From Variovorax boronicumulans (GTDB lineage: Bacteria; Pseudomonadota; Gammaproteobacteria; Burkholderiales; Burkholderiaceae_C): 64,000 nt of DNA. The position numbers and the translations under genes are program-made. The notes beneath the pieces were generated by a model. It saw only the letters and a list, made by a program, of their open reading frames with translations, did not search any database and was not told where the DNA came from. Location of the stretch: the NCBI RefSeq assembly GCF_007677875.1, contig NZ_VEDO01000004.1, forward strand, positions 186,001-250,000. Reading direction: 5' to 3'. The stretch's first letter is position 1; the number at the start of each line of letters is the position of its first letter. Of the stretch, positions 27,725-37,500 are shown piece by piece.

Positions 27725-29038
27725 TCAGGGCTGCAGCAGGCGGTCGAGCAGGTCTTGCGTCGGAAAGCCGTCGGCGGCCAGGCCGACACTGCGCTGCCAG
27801 CGCCGGATGGCGCCGCGCGTGGCCGGCCCCAGAACGCCGTCGATCCCGCCGGGGTCGAAGCCCTTGGATTGCAGCGCCTGCTGCAGCGTCTGCAAAGCAT
27901 TGCGCGACAGCGGCTGGAGTTCGCGCGGCCAGGCGGCCTGGACCCCGGGGCCGCCCGCGATGCGCTGGGCCAGCAGGCCCACACCCAGGGCGTAGCTGGT
28001 CGCGTTGTTGTAGCGCAGGATGGTGCGGAAGTTCGGTCCGACGAGGAACACCGGCCCGCGCGCGCCGGCTGGCAGCAGCAGGCTCGCGTCGGGCAGCGCG
28101 GGCAGGGCCTTGCCATCCACGGTGCGCACACCCTCGGCTGCCCACTGGGCGCTGGACTGGCGCAGCGCATCGTCGGCACGGCCGAGGTCGAAGCCGGGCG
28201 GCAACTGCACCTCCAGGCCCCAGGGCTGGCCGCGTTGCCAGCCTTCGCGTGCCAGGAAATGTGCGGTCGACGCCGTCACGTCGGCCATGCTGCCCCAGAT
28301 GTCGCGCCGGCCGTCGCCGTCGGCGTCCACCGCGTAGGCGAGGAAGTTGGAGGGCAGGAACTGGGTCTGGCCCATGGCACCGGCCCAGGAGCCGAGCATG
28401 CGTTCCCGCGGGATGTCACCGTTCTGCAGGATGCGCAGCGCCGCCATGAGCTGGCCGCGCGCCCAGGTGGCGCGCCGGCCCTCGAAGCCCAAGGTGGCCA
28501 GTGCATCGATGGTCGGCGTGTCGCCGTAGTTGCTGCCGTAGTTGCTCTCCATGCCCCAGATCGCCACGACGATCTCGGCCGGCACGCCGTAGCGCGCCGC
28601 GGCGGCATCGGCGACGGCGCGCACCTCGAGCACCTTGTCCTGTCCGCGTCTCACGCGCGTGGGCGAGACCGCGGTGTCCAGATAGTCCCAGACCGTGCGC
28701 GTGAACTCGGGCTGGGCGCGGTCGAGGGCGATGACCCGGTCCAGGTGCTGGACGCCGTCGAAGGCCGCATGCAGCGTGGCGTCCGTGATGCCGGCGGCGC
28801 GGGCCTCGGCGCGGAACCGGTCCACCCATTGGGCGAAGTCCGGGCTCCGCGCTGGCGCAGGCACGGCGGCGGCAAGCGCTGCGGCAGGCGCTGCGGCAGG
28901 CGCTGCGGCGGCAGGCGGCGCCGCCGGTGTCGCTGCCGGGGGCACGGACGGAGCAGGGGCTGGTGGCGTCGCGCACGCCGCCATGACCAGGGCCGCCAGC
29001 AGCGGTGCGAGGGTGCGTTGGCGGTGCGTCAGGGGCAT
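27725..29038 (-). CDS. MltB-type lytic murein transglycosylase lipoprotein with C-terminal peptidoglycan-binding domain
   Basis: 437 aa. A lipobox (VMAAC) near residue 22 suggests a lipoprotein processed by LspA. An Ala/Pro linker (about 25-65), coded partly by a 12-base tandem repeat, leads to an SLT_2 domain. Its catalytic Glu is in IWGMESNYGS. A PG_binding_1 domain (TLQQALQSKGFDPGGIDG) forms the C-terminus. It cleaves peptidoglycan glycosidic bonds in the periplasm. The start at 29038 (MPLTHRQR) is favoured for the signal sequence; the upstream frame runs through a tRNA gene. No strong ribosome site is seen, and the start is only 16 bases past the tRNA. Confidence 0.88.
   Translation of the reverse strand: MPLTHRQRTLAPLLAALVMAACATPPAPAPSVPPAATPAAPPAAAAPAAAPAAALAAAVPAPARSPDFAQWVDRFRAEARAAGITDATLHAAFDGVQHLDRVIALDRAQPEFTRTVWDYLDTAVSPTRVRRGQDKVLEVRAVADAAAARYGVPAEIVVAIWGMESNYGSNYGDTPTIDALATLGFEGRRATWARGQLMAALRILQNGDIPRERMLGSWAGAMGQTQFLPSNFLAYAVDADGDGRRDIWGSMADVTASTAHFLAREGWQRGQPWGLEVQLPPGFDLGRADDALRQSSAQWAAEGVRTVDGKALPALPDASLLLPAGARGPVFLVGPNFRTILRYNNATSYALGVGLLAQRIAGGPGVQAAWPRELQPLSRNALQTLQQALQSKGFDPGGIDGVLGPATRGAIRRWQRSVGLAADGFPTQDLLDRLLQP
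28876..28911 (+). repeat. Three tandem 12-base units in the transglycosylase linker
   Basis: The unit GCGCTGCGGCAG occurs twice exactly and a third time with one change (last unit ends CGG). The copies are in frame and code for the Ala-rich linker on the minus strand. Slippage could vary linker length. Confidence 0.85.
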
Positions 29039-29054
29039 GGGCGCGGGTCGGGTC

Positions 29055-29142
29055 TGGCGGAAGCTGTGAGATTCGAACTCACGGATGGTTTCCCATCGCC
29101 GGTTTTCAAGACCGGTGCAATCGACCACTCTGCCAAGCTTCC
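29055..29142 (-). tRNA. tRNA-Ser (anticodon UGA)
   Basis: 88 bases including an encoded CCA. The seven-base acceptor stem GGAAGCT / AGCTTCC is perfect, with discriminator G and CCA after it. The anticodon stem is CCGGT/ACCGG around loop CTTGAAA, so the anticodon is UGA (bases 29106-29108). A long variable arm (GATGGGAAACCATC) and the T-loop GTTCGAATC are as expected for serine. It reads codons UCA and others starting with UC. It lies 17 bases after ureG and 16 bases before the transglycosylase start, all on the same strand. Confidence 0.96.
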
Positions 29143-29159
29143 GAGGCCGCGGATTCTAC

Positions 29160-29822
29160 TCAGGCGGTCTGCAGCATCCCGCGTTGCTCGATGAAGCGCA
29201 CCACCTCGGCCAGGCCGTCCCGGGTCTTGAGGTTGGTCATCACGAAGGGCTTGAGTTCGCCGCGCGCGTTGGTACGCATGCGCCGCGTATCGGCCTCCAT
29301 GACCGCGAGATCGGCGCCCACGTGCGGCGCCAGGTCGGTCTTGTTGATCACGAACAGATCGCTCTTGGTGATGCCGGGGCCGCCCTTGCGCGGGATCTTC
29401 TCGCCGGCCGCCACGTCGATCACGTAGATCGTGAGGTCGGACAGCTCGGGGCTGAAGGTGGCGGCCAGGTTGTCGCCGCCGCTTTCCACGAACACCACGT
29501 CGGCATCGGGGAAGTCTTCCAGCATGCGGTCGATGGCTTCCAGGTTGATGGAGGCATCCTCGCGGATCGCCGTGTGCGGGCAGCCACCCGTCTCCACGCC
29601 CATGATGCGCTCGGCCGGCAGCGCGCCGCTGACGGTCAAGAGGCGCTGGTCTTCCTTGGTGTAAATGTCGTTGGTGATGGCGACCAGGTCGTACTGCGCG
29701 CGCATCTGCTTGCAGAGCATCTCCAGCAAGGTGGTCTTGCCCGAGCCGACCGGGCCGCCGATGCCCACGCGCAGCGGCGGCAGTTTCTTGGTGCGGTGGG
29801 CGATGTGGTGCAGGGCGGTCAT
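29160..29822 (-). CDS. ureG: Urease accessory GTPase UreG
   Basis: 220 aa. It has the P-loop [10 protein letters not shown] near residue 23, the conserved [16 protein letters not shown] (nickel-binding CPH), [11 protein letters not shown] and the NKTDL guanine motif. UreG powers nickel insertion into urease together with UreF, UreE and UreD. The ATG at 29822 lies 13 bases downstream of the ureF stop. It is the last gene of the urease operon; a tRNA-Ser gene follows. Confidence 0.97.
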   Translation of the reverse strand: MTALHHIAHRTKKLPPLRVGIGGPVGSGKTTLLEMLCKQMRAQYDLVAITNDIYTKEDQRLLTVSGALPAERIMGVETGGCPHTAIREDASINLEAIDRMLEDFPDADVVFVESGGDNLAATFSPELSDLTIYVIDVAAGEKIPRKGGPGITKSDLFVINKTDLAPHVGADLAVMEADTRRMRTNARGELKPFVMTNLKTRDGLAEVVRFIEQRGMLQTA

Positions 29823-29835
29823 GGTCGAAGGCTTT

Positions 29836-30519
29836 TCAGGAACGGAACAGTCGGGAGTATTGGGTTTCGTGCTGCGCCGACAGGATGGCCAGCATGGGCG
29901 AGAAGGCCTGGCGCGCCTCTTCGGGCGTGGCCAGGGCCTGCTCGACGGCCGCAGGAATCGCCTGCGCGAGCCGCTGCAGCATGCGCTGGCCCGCGCTCTG
30001 GCCCAGCGGCACGGCCTTGACGGCCGCGGCCACCATGTTCTCGGCCCAGCCGAAGGCGAAGGCGAGGCAGGCCTCGCGCGGCGCGCCGCCGGAGCGCGCA
30101 GCGGCGAATGCGAAGGCGATGGGATAGCAGGGCGTGAGCCCGGCGAAGGCGGCCACGGCGTCGTCGTGCTGCAGCTTGAGCCATTCGAGCATGGAGCGGC
30201 CCATCTGCTCGGTCTGCAGCACGAGCTCGGCCGATTCACGCGTGCAGCGCAGCCAGGCGTCGAGCTCCTGCACGCGGCCAAGGTCGCCGGCCTGCCAGGC
30301 CGCGACGGCCTCGGCCACCACGGCCAGGTCGCTGCGCGCCTGGCTCAGCTGCAGTTGCGCGAGCAGCCAGTCGCCTGCGGGCTGCTCGCCGTTGGCGAGT
30401 TGGGCGTCGACGGCCGCTTCGAGTGCCTCGGAGTAGCTGAAGCCGCCCACCGGCAGCGCGGGCGAGGCCAGCCAGATCAGCCCCAGCAGCGTGGGGGGCG
30501 AGATGTTCAGCGTGCTCAG
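29836..30519 (-). CDS. ureF: Urease accessory protein UreF
   Basis: About 227 aa. The family stretch [20 protein letters not shown] is near the N-terminus, and the C-terminal region is typical ([16 protein letters not shown]). UreF helps nickel loading of urease. No ATG, GTG or TTG was found at the expected start. The most economical choices are CTG at 30519 (overlapping the upstream stop as CTGA) or CTG a few codons on. Translational coupling with the SHOCT gene is likely. The open frame runs far upstream without a stop, which is high-GC read-through rather than a fusion. Confidence 0.85.
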   Translation of the reverse strand: MSTLNISPPTLLGLIWLASPALPVGGFSYSEALEAAVDAQLANGEQPAGDWLLAQLQLSQARSDLAVVAEAVAAWQAGDLGRVQELDAWLRCTRESAELVLQTEQMGRSMLEWLKLQHDDAVAAFAGLTPCYPIAFAFAAARSGGAPREACLAFAFGWAENMVAAAVKAVPLGQSAGQRMLQRLAQAIPAAVEQALATPEEARQAFSPMLAILSAQHETQYSRLFRS

Positions 30520-31370
30520 AGCCGGCCCAGGAGTTCGGTTTTCTTGGCCTGGAATTCGGCCTCGTCCAGAACCCCCTTGGCGCGCAGATCGGCCAAGCGC
30601 TCGATCATGGCGAAGATGTCCTGGCCGTTGCCGCCGGCAGCGGGAGGCATGGCGGGCGCCTGGTAGGGCGCAGGTGCCGGCGGGTACGGCGCAGGCGCCG
30701 GCGGGTACGGCGCGGGCGCCGCGGGCTCCATGCCGTTGACCGAAACGACCGGCAGGCTGGCGACGTCGATGAGGCCGTACTGGCTGTTGAAGCTCAGCGA
30801 ACCGCCGTGGGATTGCTGCTGCGAGAAGCCGCCGATCTGGTGGTCCAGCGTGTCGTAGATCGTGACCACGCCGTTGGCCTCGATGGCCAGGCGCCGCGCC
30901 TGCGCGAAGTTGGCGTAGCGCGTGCCGTTCTGCGAACCGGTGCTGTCGGGCCAGCGCAGCGTGGGGCCCCACCAGTCGGCCGGTGGCGGCACGAACAGGC
31001 TGGCGTTGTTCCCGTCGGCGCCGGCATGGCCATGGCCGCTGCCGCTGAACTGCTCCTGCCCGTTCTGGCTCTGCGACTGGAAGCTGCCGCTGCGCAGCAG
31101 GTCGGGTTGGCTGGCGACGAGGTTGGACAACTCGAAGCACAGCGCCTCCACGCGCGCCTTGAGCTGCTGGTTGAACATGTCCGACACCATGGTCATCCCA
31201 CCACGCATCCACTGCCCGGACCCACCGAACTCCGGATGGCTGAACTGGGCCATGCCGCCGTTGCCGCGGACGACGGCGTCCAGCATGCTCAGCGCGGCAT
31301 CCGTGCTGATGCCGTGCCGCCTGGCGATGTCGTCGATGGCCTGCTGGCCGGCCGGTGAGAGTTGGCGCAT
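30516..31370 (-). CDS. SHOCT-domain protein embedded in the urease operon
   Basis: 284 aa. The N-terminal half is mostly helical and rich in Ser, Gly and Gln (about 90-125), the middle looks beta-rich, and a proline-rich tract APAPYPP is repeated at about 222-245. The C-terminal ~30 residues form a SHOCT domain ([26 protein letters not shown]). SHOCT domains are short, usually C-terminal, and of unclear but probably oligomerising or membrane/nucleic-acid-interacting role. The gene lies between ureE and ureF, 60 bases after ureE, and overlaps the ureF start. No function in urea metabolism is established. GAGG precedes the ATG. Confidence 0.8.
   Translation of the reverse strand: MRQLSPAGQQAIDDIARRHGISTDAALSMLDAVVRGNGGMAQFSHPEFGGSGQWMRGGMTMVSDMFNQQLKARVEALCFELSNLVASQPDLLRSGSFQSQSQNGQEQFSGSGHGHAGADGNNASLFVPPPADWWGPTLRWPDSTGSQNGTRYANFAQARRLAIEANGVVTIYDTLDHQIGGFSQQQSHGGSLSFNSQYGLIDVASLPVVSVNGMEPAAPAPYPPAPAPYPPAPAPYQAPAMPPAAGGNGQDIFAMIERLADLRAKGVLDEAEFQAKKTELLGRL
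30667..30708 (+). repeat. Two tandem 21-base units coding the proline-rich tract
   Basis: Two copies of GGCGCAGG(T/C)GCCGGCGGGTAC follow each other and differ at one base; a partial third copy follows. On the minus strand they code VPYPPAPAP-type repeats in the SHOCT protein. Confidence 0.8.
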
Positions 31371-31430
31371 GGGAACCTCGCTCTGCGTGGATGGGCGGAT
31401 TCTGGCAAGGGTGGGCGTGGGCCGGCGCGG

Positions 31431-32039
31431 CTACTGCTGCTGGTCCTGGCCGTCGTGGTCGTGCGGGTGCGCGTGACCATGGCCGTGCTGGTGGGCGTGA
31501 GCGTGTCCATGGTCGTGATCGTGATCGTGATCGTGATCGTGGTGCGCGTGGTCGCCATGGCCATGGTGACCATGCCCGTGGCCCTGGGCGCCGTAGGCAC
31601 CGCCTTCGGGCTCGAAGGCCTGCGCGACGGGCGTCACGATCAGGTGCATGGAGCGCAGCATGTCCGCCAGCACATGGTCGGGCTCGATCTTGAGGTGGTC
31701 GGGCTTGAGCTCGATGGGCACGTGGCGGTTGCCCAGGTGGTAGGCCGCACGGATGAGATCGAAGGGCGTGCCGTGGGCCGTGCAGTGGGTGATCTTGAGC
31801 ACGTTCTGCGGCGCGGCCAGCACGCGGACCAGCGATCCGTCCTCGGCCACCAGCACATCGCCGCCGCGCACGACGGTGCCGCGCGGCAGGAACACGCCGA
31901 GCTGGCGGCCTTGCGAATCGGTGGCGTCGAAGCGGCTCTTCTGGCGCACATCCCAGTCGAGTTCGACGGTGGCGGCGCGCTTGAGCAGCACGGGCGCCAG
32001 GCCGGCGCCCTGGGGCATGAGTTTGCTGGTGGTGAGCAT
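31431..32039 (-). CDS. ureE: Urease accessory nickel chaperone UreE
   Basis: 202 aa. The UreE core (about 1-145) contains the conserved CTAHGTPF and [10 protein letters not shown] metal-site histidines. The last ~50 residues form a very long His/Asp-rich tail ([10 protein letters not shown] stretches), a common nickel-binding extension in UreE. The start at 32039 ([10 protein letters not shown]) fits the family; the ribosome site is weak. It follows ureC by about 81 bases and precedes the SHOCT gene by 60. Confidence 0.95.
   Translation of the reverse strand: MLTTSKLMPQGAGLAPVLLKRAATVELDWDVRQKSRFDATDSQGRQLGVFLPRGTVVRGGDVLVAEDGSLVRVLAAPQNVLKITHCTAHGTPFDLIRAAYHLGNRHVPIELKPDHLKIEPDHVLADMLRSMHLIVTPVAQAFEPEGGAYGAQGHGHGHHGHGDHAHHDHDHDHDHDHGHAHAHQHGHGHAHPHDHDGQDQQQ
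31515..31538 (+). repeat. (GTGATC)4 hexamer repeat in the ureE His-tail
   Basis: Four exact copies of GTGATC, plus imperfect flanks, code Asp-His pairs on the minus strand. The repeat can change tail length in steps of two residues without a frameshift. Confidence 0.88.
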
Positions 32040-32120
32040 AAATGGCAAAGATGGGGGTGCGGCCGCCGCGGCGCGGGCGGCCATCGGCTCCTATCCTAGA
32101 CCTCTCGCGGATCGGCCTCG

Positions 32121-33839
32121 TCAGAACAAGAAATACCGCTGCGCCATCGGCAGCACCTTGGCCGGCTCGCAGGTCAGCAGTTGCCCGTCGGCCCGCACCG
32201 CATAGGTCTGCGGATCGATCTCCATCTTCGGCAGGTAGCCGTTGTGGACCAGGTGCTGCTTGCGCACCTTGCGGATGTCCTTCACGGCGCTTAGGTTCTT
32301 GGCCAGGCCGAAGCGCTCCTTGATGCCGGCCGACAGGCCGGCCTGCGACACGAAGGTCAGCGATCCCTTGGCAATGGCGCCGCCGTAGGCGCCGAACATG
32401 GGCCGGTAGTGCACAGGCTGCGGCGTGGGGATCGAGGCATTGGGATCGCCCATGGCCGCGAACGCGATGCTGCCGCCTTTCAGGATCAGCGCCGGCTTCA
32501 CGCCGAAGAAGGCCGGCTTCCAGACCACCAAGTCGGCCCACTTGCCGACCTCGATGCTGCCCACCTCGTGGCTGATGCCGTGCGCGATCGCCGGGTTGAT
32601 CGTGTACTTGGCGATGTAGCGTTTGGCGCGGAAGTTGTCGTTGCGCGCGCTGTCTTCGGGCAGGGCGCCGCGCTGCACTTTCATCTTGTGGGCGGTCTGC
32701 CAGGTGCGCAGGATGACCTCGCCGACCCGGCCCATGGCCTGGCTGTCCGAACTCATCATGCTGATCGCGCCCAGGTCGTGCAGCACGTCCTCGGCCGCGA
32801 TGGTCTCCTTGCGGATGCGCGATTCGGCGAAGGCCAGGTCCTCGGCGATGCCCGCGTCCAGGTGGTGGCACACCATCAGCATGTCCACGTGCTCGTCCAG
32901 CGTGTTCACGGTGTACGGCATGGTGGGGTTGGTGGAGGACGGCAGGAAATTCGCCTCGCCGACCACGCGCAGGATGTCGGGTGCGTGGCCCCCGCCAGCC
33001 CCCTCGGTGTGGAATGCGCACAGGCCGCGGCCCTTGGTGGCCGCGATGGTGTTCTCGACGAACCCCGATTCGTTGAGCGTGTCCGAGTGGATCGCCACCT
33101 GCGTGTCGGTGGCGTCGGCCACGTCCAGGCAGTTGCTGATCGCGGCCGGCGTCGTGCCCCAGTCCTCGTGCAGCTTCAGGCCGATTACGCCCGCGTCGAT
33201 CTGCTCGTGCAGCGCGGCCGGCAGGCTGGCGTTGCCCTTGCCGAGGAAACCCAGGTTCATCGGGAAGGCGTCGGCCGCCTGCAGCATGCGCTCGATGTTC
33301 CAGGGGCCGGGCGTACAGGTGGTCGCGAAGGTGCCCGTGGCCGGACCGGTGCCGCCGCCCAGCATGGTGGTGACACCCGAGGCCAGGGCTTCTTCGATCT
33401 GCTGCGGGCAGATGAAGTGGATGTGGCTGTCGATGCCGCCGGCTGTGACGATGTTGCCCTCGGCCGCGATGATCTCGGTGCCCGGGCCGATCACGATGTC
33501 CACGCCCGGCTGCACGTCGGGGTTGCCGGCCTTGCCGATGGCCACGATGCGCCCGCCCTTGAGGCCGATGTCGGCCTTGACGATGCCCCAGTGGTCAAGG
33601 ATCAGCGCGTTGGTCAGCACGCAGTCCACGGCGCCTTCGGCCCTGGTGCGCTGGCCCTGGGCCATGCCGTCGCGGATGGTCTTGCCGCCGCCGAACTTGA
33701 CCTCCTCGCCATAGCCGCCGGCGGCCAGGGTGTAGTCCTTCTCAACCTCGATCAGGATGTCGGTGTCGGCCAGGCGGACGCGGTCGCCGGTCGTGGGGCC
33801 GAAGATCTCCGCGTAAGCGCGGCGCGAGATGTTCGCCAT
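32121..33839 (-). CDS. ureC: Urease alpha subunit
   Basis: 572 aa, the standard size. Nickel and active-site motifs are in place: [12 protein letters not shown], the carbamylated Lys in [21 protein letters not shown], and the flap MVCHHLD with its Cys. It hydrolyses urea to ammonia and carbamate in the cytoplasm with UreA and UreB. The ATG at 33839 touches the ureB stop. All residues that I can check are intact, so an active enzyme is expected. Confidence 0.99.
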   Translation of the reverse strand: MANISRRAYAEIFGPTTGDRVRLADTDILIEVEKDYTLAAGGYGEEVKFGGGKTIRDGMAQGQRTRAEGAVDCVLTNALILDHWGIVKADIGLKGGRIVAIGKAGNPDVQPGVDIVIGPGTEIIAAEGNIVTAGGIDSHIHFICPQQIEEALASGVTTMLGGGTGPATGTFATTCTPGPWNIERMLQAADAFPMNLGFLGKGNASLPAALHEQIDAGVIGLKLHEDWGTTPAAISNCLDVADATDTQVAIHSDTLNESGFVENTIAATKGRGLCAFHTEGAGGGHAPDILRVVGEANFLPSSTNPTMPYTVNTLDEHVDMLMVCHHLDAGIAEDLAFAESRIRKETIAAEDVLHDLGAISMMSSDSQAMGRVGEVILRTWQTAHKMKVQRGALPEDSARNDNFRAKRYIAKYTINPAIAHGISHEVGSIEVGKWADLVVWKPAFFGVKPALILKGGSIAFAAMGDPNASIPTPQPVHYRPMFGAYGGAIAKGSLTFVSQAGLSAGIKERFGLAKNLSAVKDIRKVRKQHLVHNGYLPKMEIDPQTYAVRADGQLLTCEPAKVLPMAQRYFLF

Positions 33840-34144
33840 TTACAGCTTCCCTTGTGTAAGGCCGCGAAAGCCGTAGACCGTGCGGTCGCCGGCGAAGTCC
33901 ACCAGTTCCACGGTGCGCTGCTGGCCGGGCTCGAAGCGCACGGCTGTGCCCGACGTGATGTTGAGCCGCATGCCGCGCGCGGCCTCGCGGTCGAAATCGA
34001 GCGCGCCGTTGGTCTCGGCGAAGTGGTAGTGCGAGCCGACCTGGATCGGCCGGTCGGCGCCGTTCTTGACCAGCACGGTCAGCGTGCGGCGCCCGGGGTT
34101 GAGTTCATGGTCGCCCGCGTCGACCAGCAGTTCGCCCGGCGTCA

Positions 34145-34145
<1 letters not shown>
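33840..34145 (-). CDS. ureB: Urease beta subunit
   Basis: 101 aa. [19 protein letters not shown] then [13 protein letters not shown] are typical of UreB. The ATG at 34145 overlaps the ureA stop (TGATG), and the stop touches the ureC start, so the three structural genes are tightly coupled. A GTG three bases upstream is also in frame but less likely. Confidence 0.97.
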
Positions 34146-34447
<302 letters not shown>

Positions 34448-34551
34448 GTCGCTCGGAGATCAGGCTGTGGTGGATGGCATCGAACGATTATTCAGCAAGC
34501 ATCATGCCGTGCGGCCGACGGGTGGCACGAAAGCTGCGCGGCAGGCGTCCC

Positions 34552-37500
34552 GTGCAAGAGACTTCCGCCCCCGTCGAACAGAACGCGCCGCAGCGCATCG
34601 TCAAGGTCCGGCGCGACTACAACAGCTGGGTTGCGCGCGAGACCATGGAAGACTACGCGCTGCGCTTCACGCCCACACGCTTTCGCAAGTGGTCGCCCTG
34701 GCGCGTGGCCAACACGGCCTTCGGTGCAGCTTCCTTCCTGATCCTGGAGGCCGTGGGCGCCACGCTGCTGGTGCAGTACGGCTTCGTCAACGCGTTCTGG
34801 GCCATCCTCGCGACCGGCCTCATCATCTTCCTGGCCGGCCTGCCGATCAGCATCTATGCGGCGCGCTACGGGCTGGACATGGATCTACTCACGCGCGGCG
34901 CGGGCTTCGGCTACATCGGCTCGACGCTGACCTCGCTGATCTACGCGAGCTTTACCTTCATCTTCTTCGCGCTGGAGGCTGCCGTGATGGCCTATGCGCT
35001 GGAACTCGCGCTGGGCATCCCGCCGACCTGGGGCTACCTGCTTTGTGCGCTGGTCGTGATTCCGCTGGTCACGCACGGCGTCTCGGCCATCAGCCGGCTG
35101 CAGATGTGGACGCAGCCGTTGTGGCTGGTCATGCTGGTCGTGCCCTTCGTCTACGTGCTGATGCGCGATCCTGGTGCGTTCTCGGGTATCACGCACTATG
35201 TCGGTGAAAAGTCGTCGCGCGATGGCTTTGATCTGCACCTGTTTGGTGCTGCCCTGACCGTGGGCATTGCGCTGATCACCCAGATGGGGGAGCAGGCCGA
35301 CTACCTGCGGTTCATGCCGGTGCGCGAATGCGTCAACCGGGGGCGCTGGTGGCTGGGCGTGCTGGTCGGCGGGCCGGGCTGGGTGGTGCTGGGCGTGGTC
35401 AAGATGCTGGGCGGGGCGCTGCTGGCTTACCTGGCCATCACCCACATGGTGCCGAAGGAGCGGGCGGTCGACCCGAACCAGATGTACCTGGCGGCCTACG
35501 AGTACGTGTTTCCCCACCTCGGCTGGGCGGTGGCGGCCACGGCGCTCTTCGTGGTGGTCTCGCAGCTCAAGATCAACGTGACCAACGCCTACGCGGGCTC
35601 GCTGGCCTGGTCGAACTTCTTCTCGCGCGTCACGCACAGCCACCCGGGCCGCGTGGTGTGGGTCGTCTTCAACACGCTCATCGCGTTCATGCTCATGGAG
35701 ATGAACGTGTTCCAGGCCCTGGGCGAGGTGCTCGGGCTGTACTCCAATTTGGCGATCGCCTGGATCATGGCCGTGGTGGCCGACCTCGTCGTCAACAAGC
35801 CGCTGGGCCTGTCGCCCAAGGGCATCGAGTTCAAGCGTGCCCACCTGTACGACATCAACCCCGTGGGCGTGGGCGCGATGGCGCTGGCCTCCGTGCTGTC
35901 GATCAGCGCCTACGTCGGGCTGTTCGGTCCGCTGGCGCAGGCCTTCTCGGCGTTGATCGCGCTTGGCACCGCCTTGGTGGCCTCGCCGCTGTTGGCCTGG
36001 TTGACCAGGGGCCGCTACTACATCGCCAGGGAATCGACTCCCCAGACCAACCGCTGCGTGATCTGCGAGCGTGACTACGAGGGCCCGGACATGGCGCACT
36101 GCCCGGCCTACCAGGGCCCGATCTGCTCGCTGTGCTGCACGCTGGATGCGCGCTGCGGCGATCTCTGCAAACCGCGCGCTTCGCTGTCCTGGCAATGGTC
36201 GGCGGCGCTGCGCTGGCTGCTGCCGCGGCGCATCTGGCCGTACCTGGAAACGGGCCTCGCGCACTACCTGCTGCTCATGCTGATCCTGGTGCCGCTGCTG
36301 GCGGCCGTCTTCGGTCTGCTCTACAGCCAGGAGACTGCTGTCACCGAAGGCATGGCCGGCGCGCGGCTGGCCGAGGAGGCGCTGCGCTCGGGTTTCACCA
36401 AGGCCTACATGGCGCTGCTGCTGGCGGCCGGCATCGTGGCCTGGTGGCTAGTGCTTGCGCACAAGAGCCGGCAGGTCGCGCAGGAGGAGTCCAACCGCCA
36501 GACCCACCTGCTGGTGCGCGAGATCGCGCTGCACCGTCAGACCGATGCCGAACTGCAGCGCGCGCGCCAGGTCGCCGAGGAGGCACGCCGCCAGGCCGAC
36601 CAGGCCAACCAGGCCAAGAGCCGCTACATCAGCGCCATCAGCCACGAGCTGCGCACACCGCTCAACAGCATCCTGGGCTATGCGCAGCTGATGGGCGAGG
36701 ACGCGGCCGTGCCACCGCACCGGCGCCATGCCGTGCAGGTGATCAAGCGCGGCGGCGAGCACCTGCTGCAACTCGTCGACGGCACGCTGGACATCGCGCG
36801 CATCGAGTCGGGCAAGCTCACGCTGAACATCCGGCCCATGGCCTTCGCCGACACCGTGCACGAGGTCGCCGCCATGTTCGAGCTGCAGGCGGAGGGCAAG
36901 GGCTTGGCCTTCCACTTCGAGCCTGAGGGCCCGTTGCCGGAGCTCGTGCGCGCGGACGAGCAGCGGCTGCGCCAGATCCTCATCAATCTGCTGGGCAACG
37001 CGATCAAGTTCACGGCGACGGGCCACGTGCGCTTTCGTGTGCGCTACCAGCGCGAGATGGCGACGCTGGAGATCGCCGACAGCGGCCCCGGGATCGCGGC
37101 CGATGCGCTCGCGCGCATCTTCGAACCCTTCGCGCGCGCGGCCGCGCCGGGCCAGAGCGCGCCGGGCGGCGCCGGCCTGGGGCTCACGATCGCCAAGATG
37201 CTGACCGACCTCATGGGCGGCGAACTCACGGCCACGAGCGAGCCCGGCGTCGGCTCGCAGTTCCGGGTGCGGCTGTTCCTGCCCGCCCAGCATGGCAGCG
37301 CCGGGCGGCAGGTGGTGCGGGCCACCACGCCGCGCCATGGCTATGCCGGCCCGCGCCGCAGCATCCTCGTGGTCGACAACGAGGAGGTCGACCGCCAGTT
37401 GCTCGTGCACTTGCTCGAGCCGCTGGGCTTTGCGCTGCGCACGGCCGCCAGCGGCCACGACTGCCTGGACCTGCTGGTCGCGGGCTACCGGCCGGATGTG

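Noticed and set aside
28876-28911. 12-base tandem repeat as a mobile or regulatory repeat
   Set aside because: It is in frame in an Ala-rich linker, so a coding repeat explains it.
29055-29142. tRNA-Ser as an island attachment site
   Set aside because: No integrase or partial tRNA copy was seen nearby, and the flanking genes are urease and cell-wall genes.
31515-31538. Hexamer repeat as a CRISPR-like array
   Set aside because: Units are six bases with no spacers and lie in the coding sequence of the UreE His-tail.
29836-33021. A single frame that appears to join ureF to upstream sequence over ureE and ureC
   Set aside because: Only the last ~227 residues are UreF; the rest is off-frame read-through of SHOCT, ureE and ureC.
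34474-34551. ATG start for the transporter-kinase 78 bases upstream
   Set aside because: The added residues are Arg-rich and non-family-like, and the start would leave only 26 bases to ureA; GTG at 34552 is preferred, though not proven.
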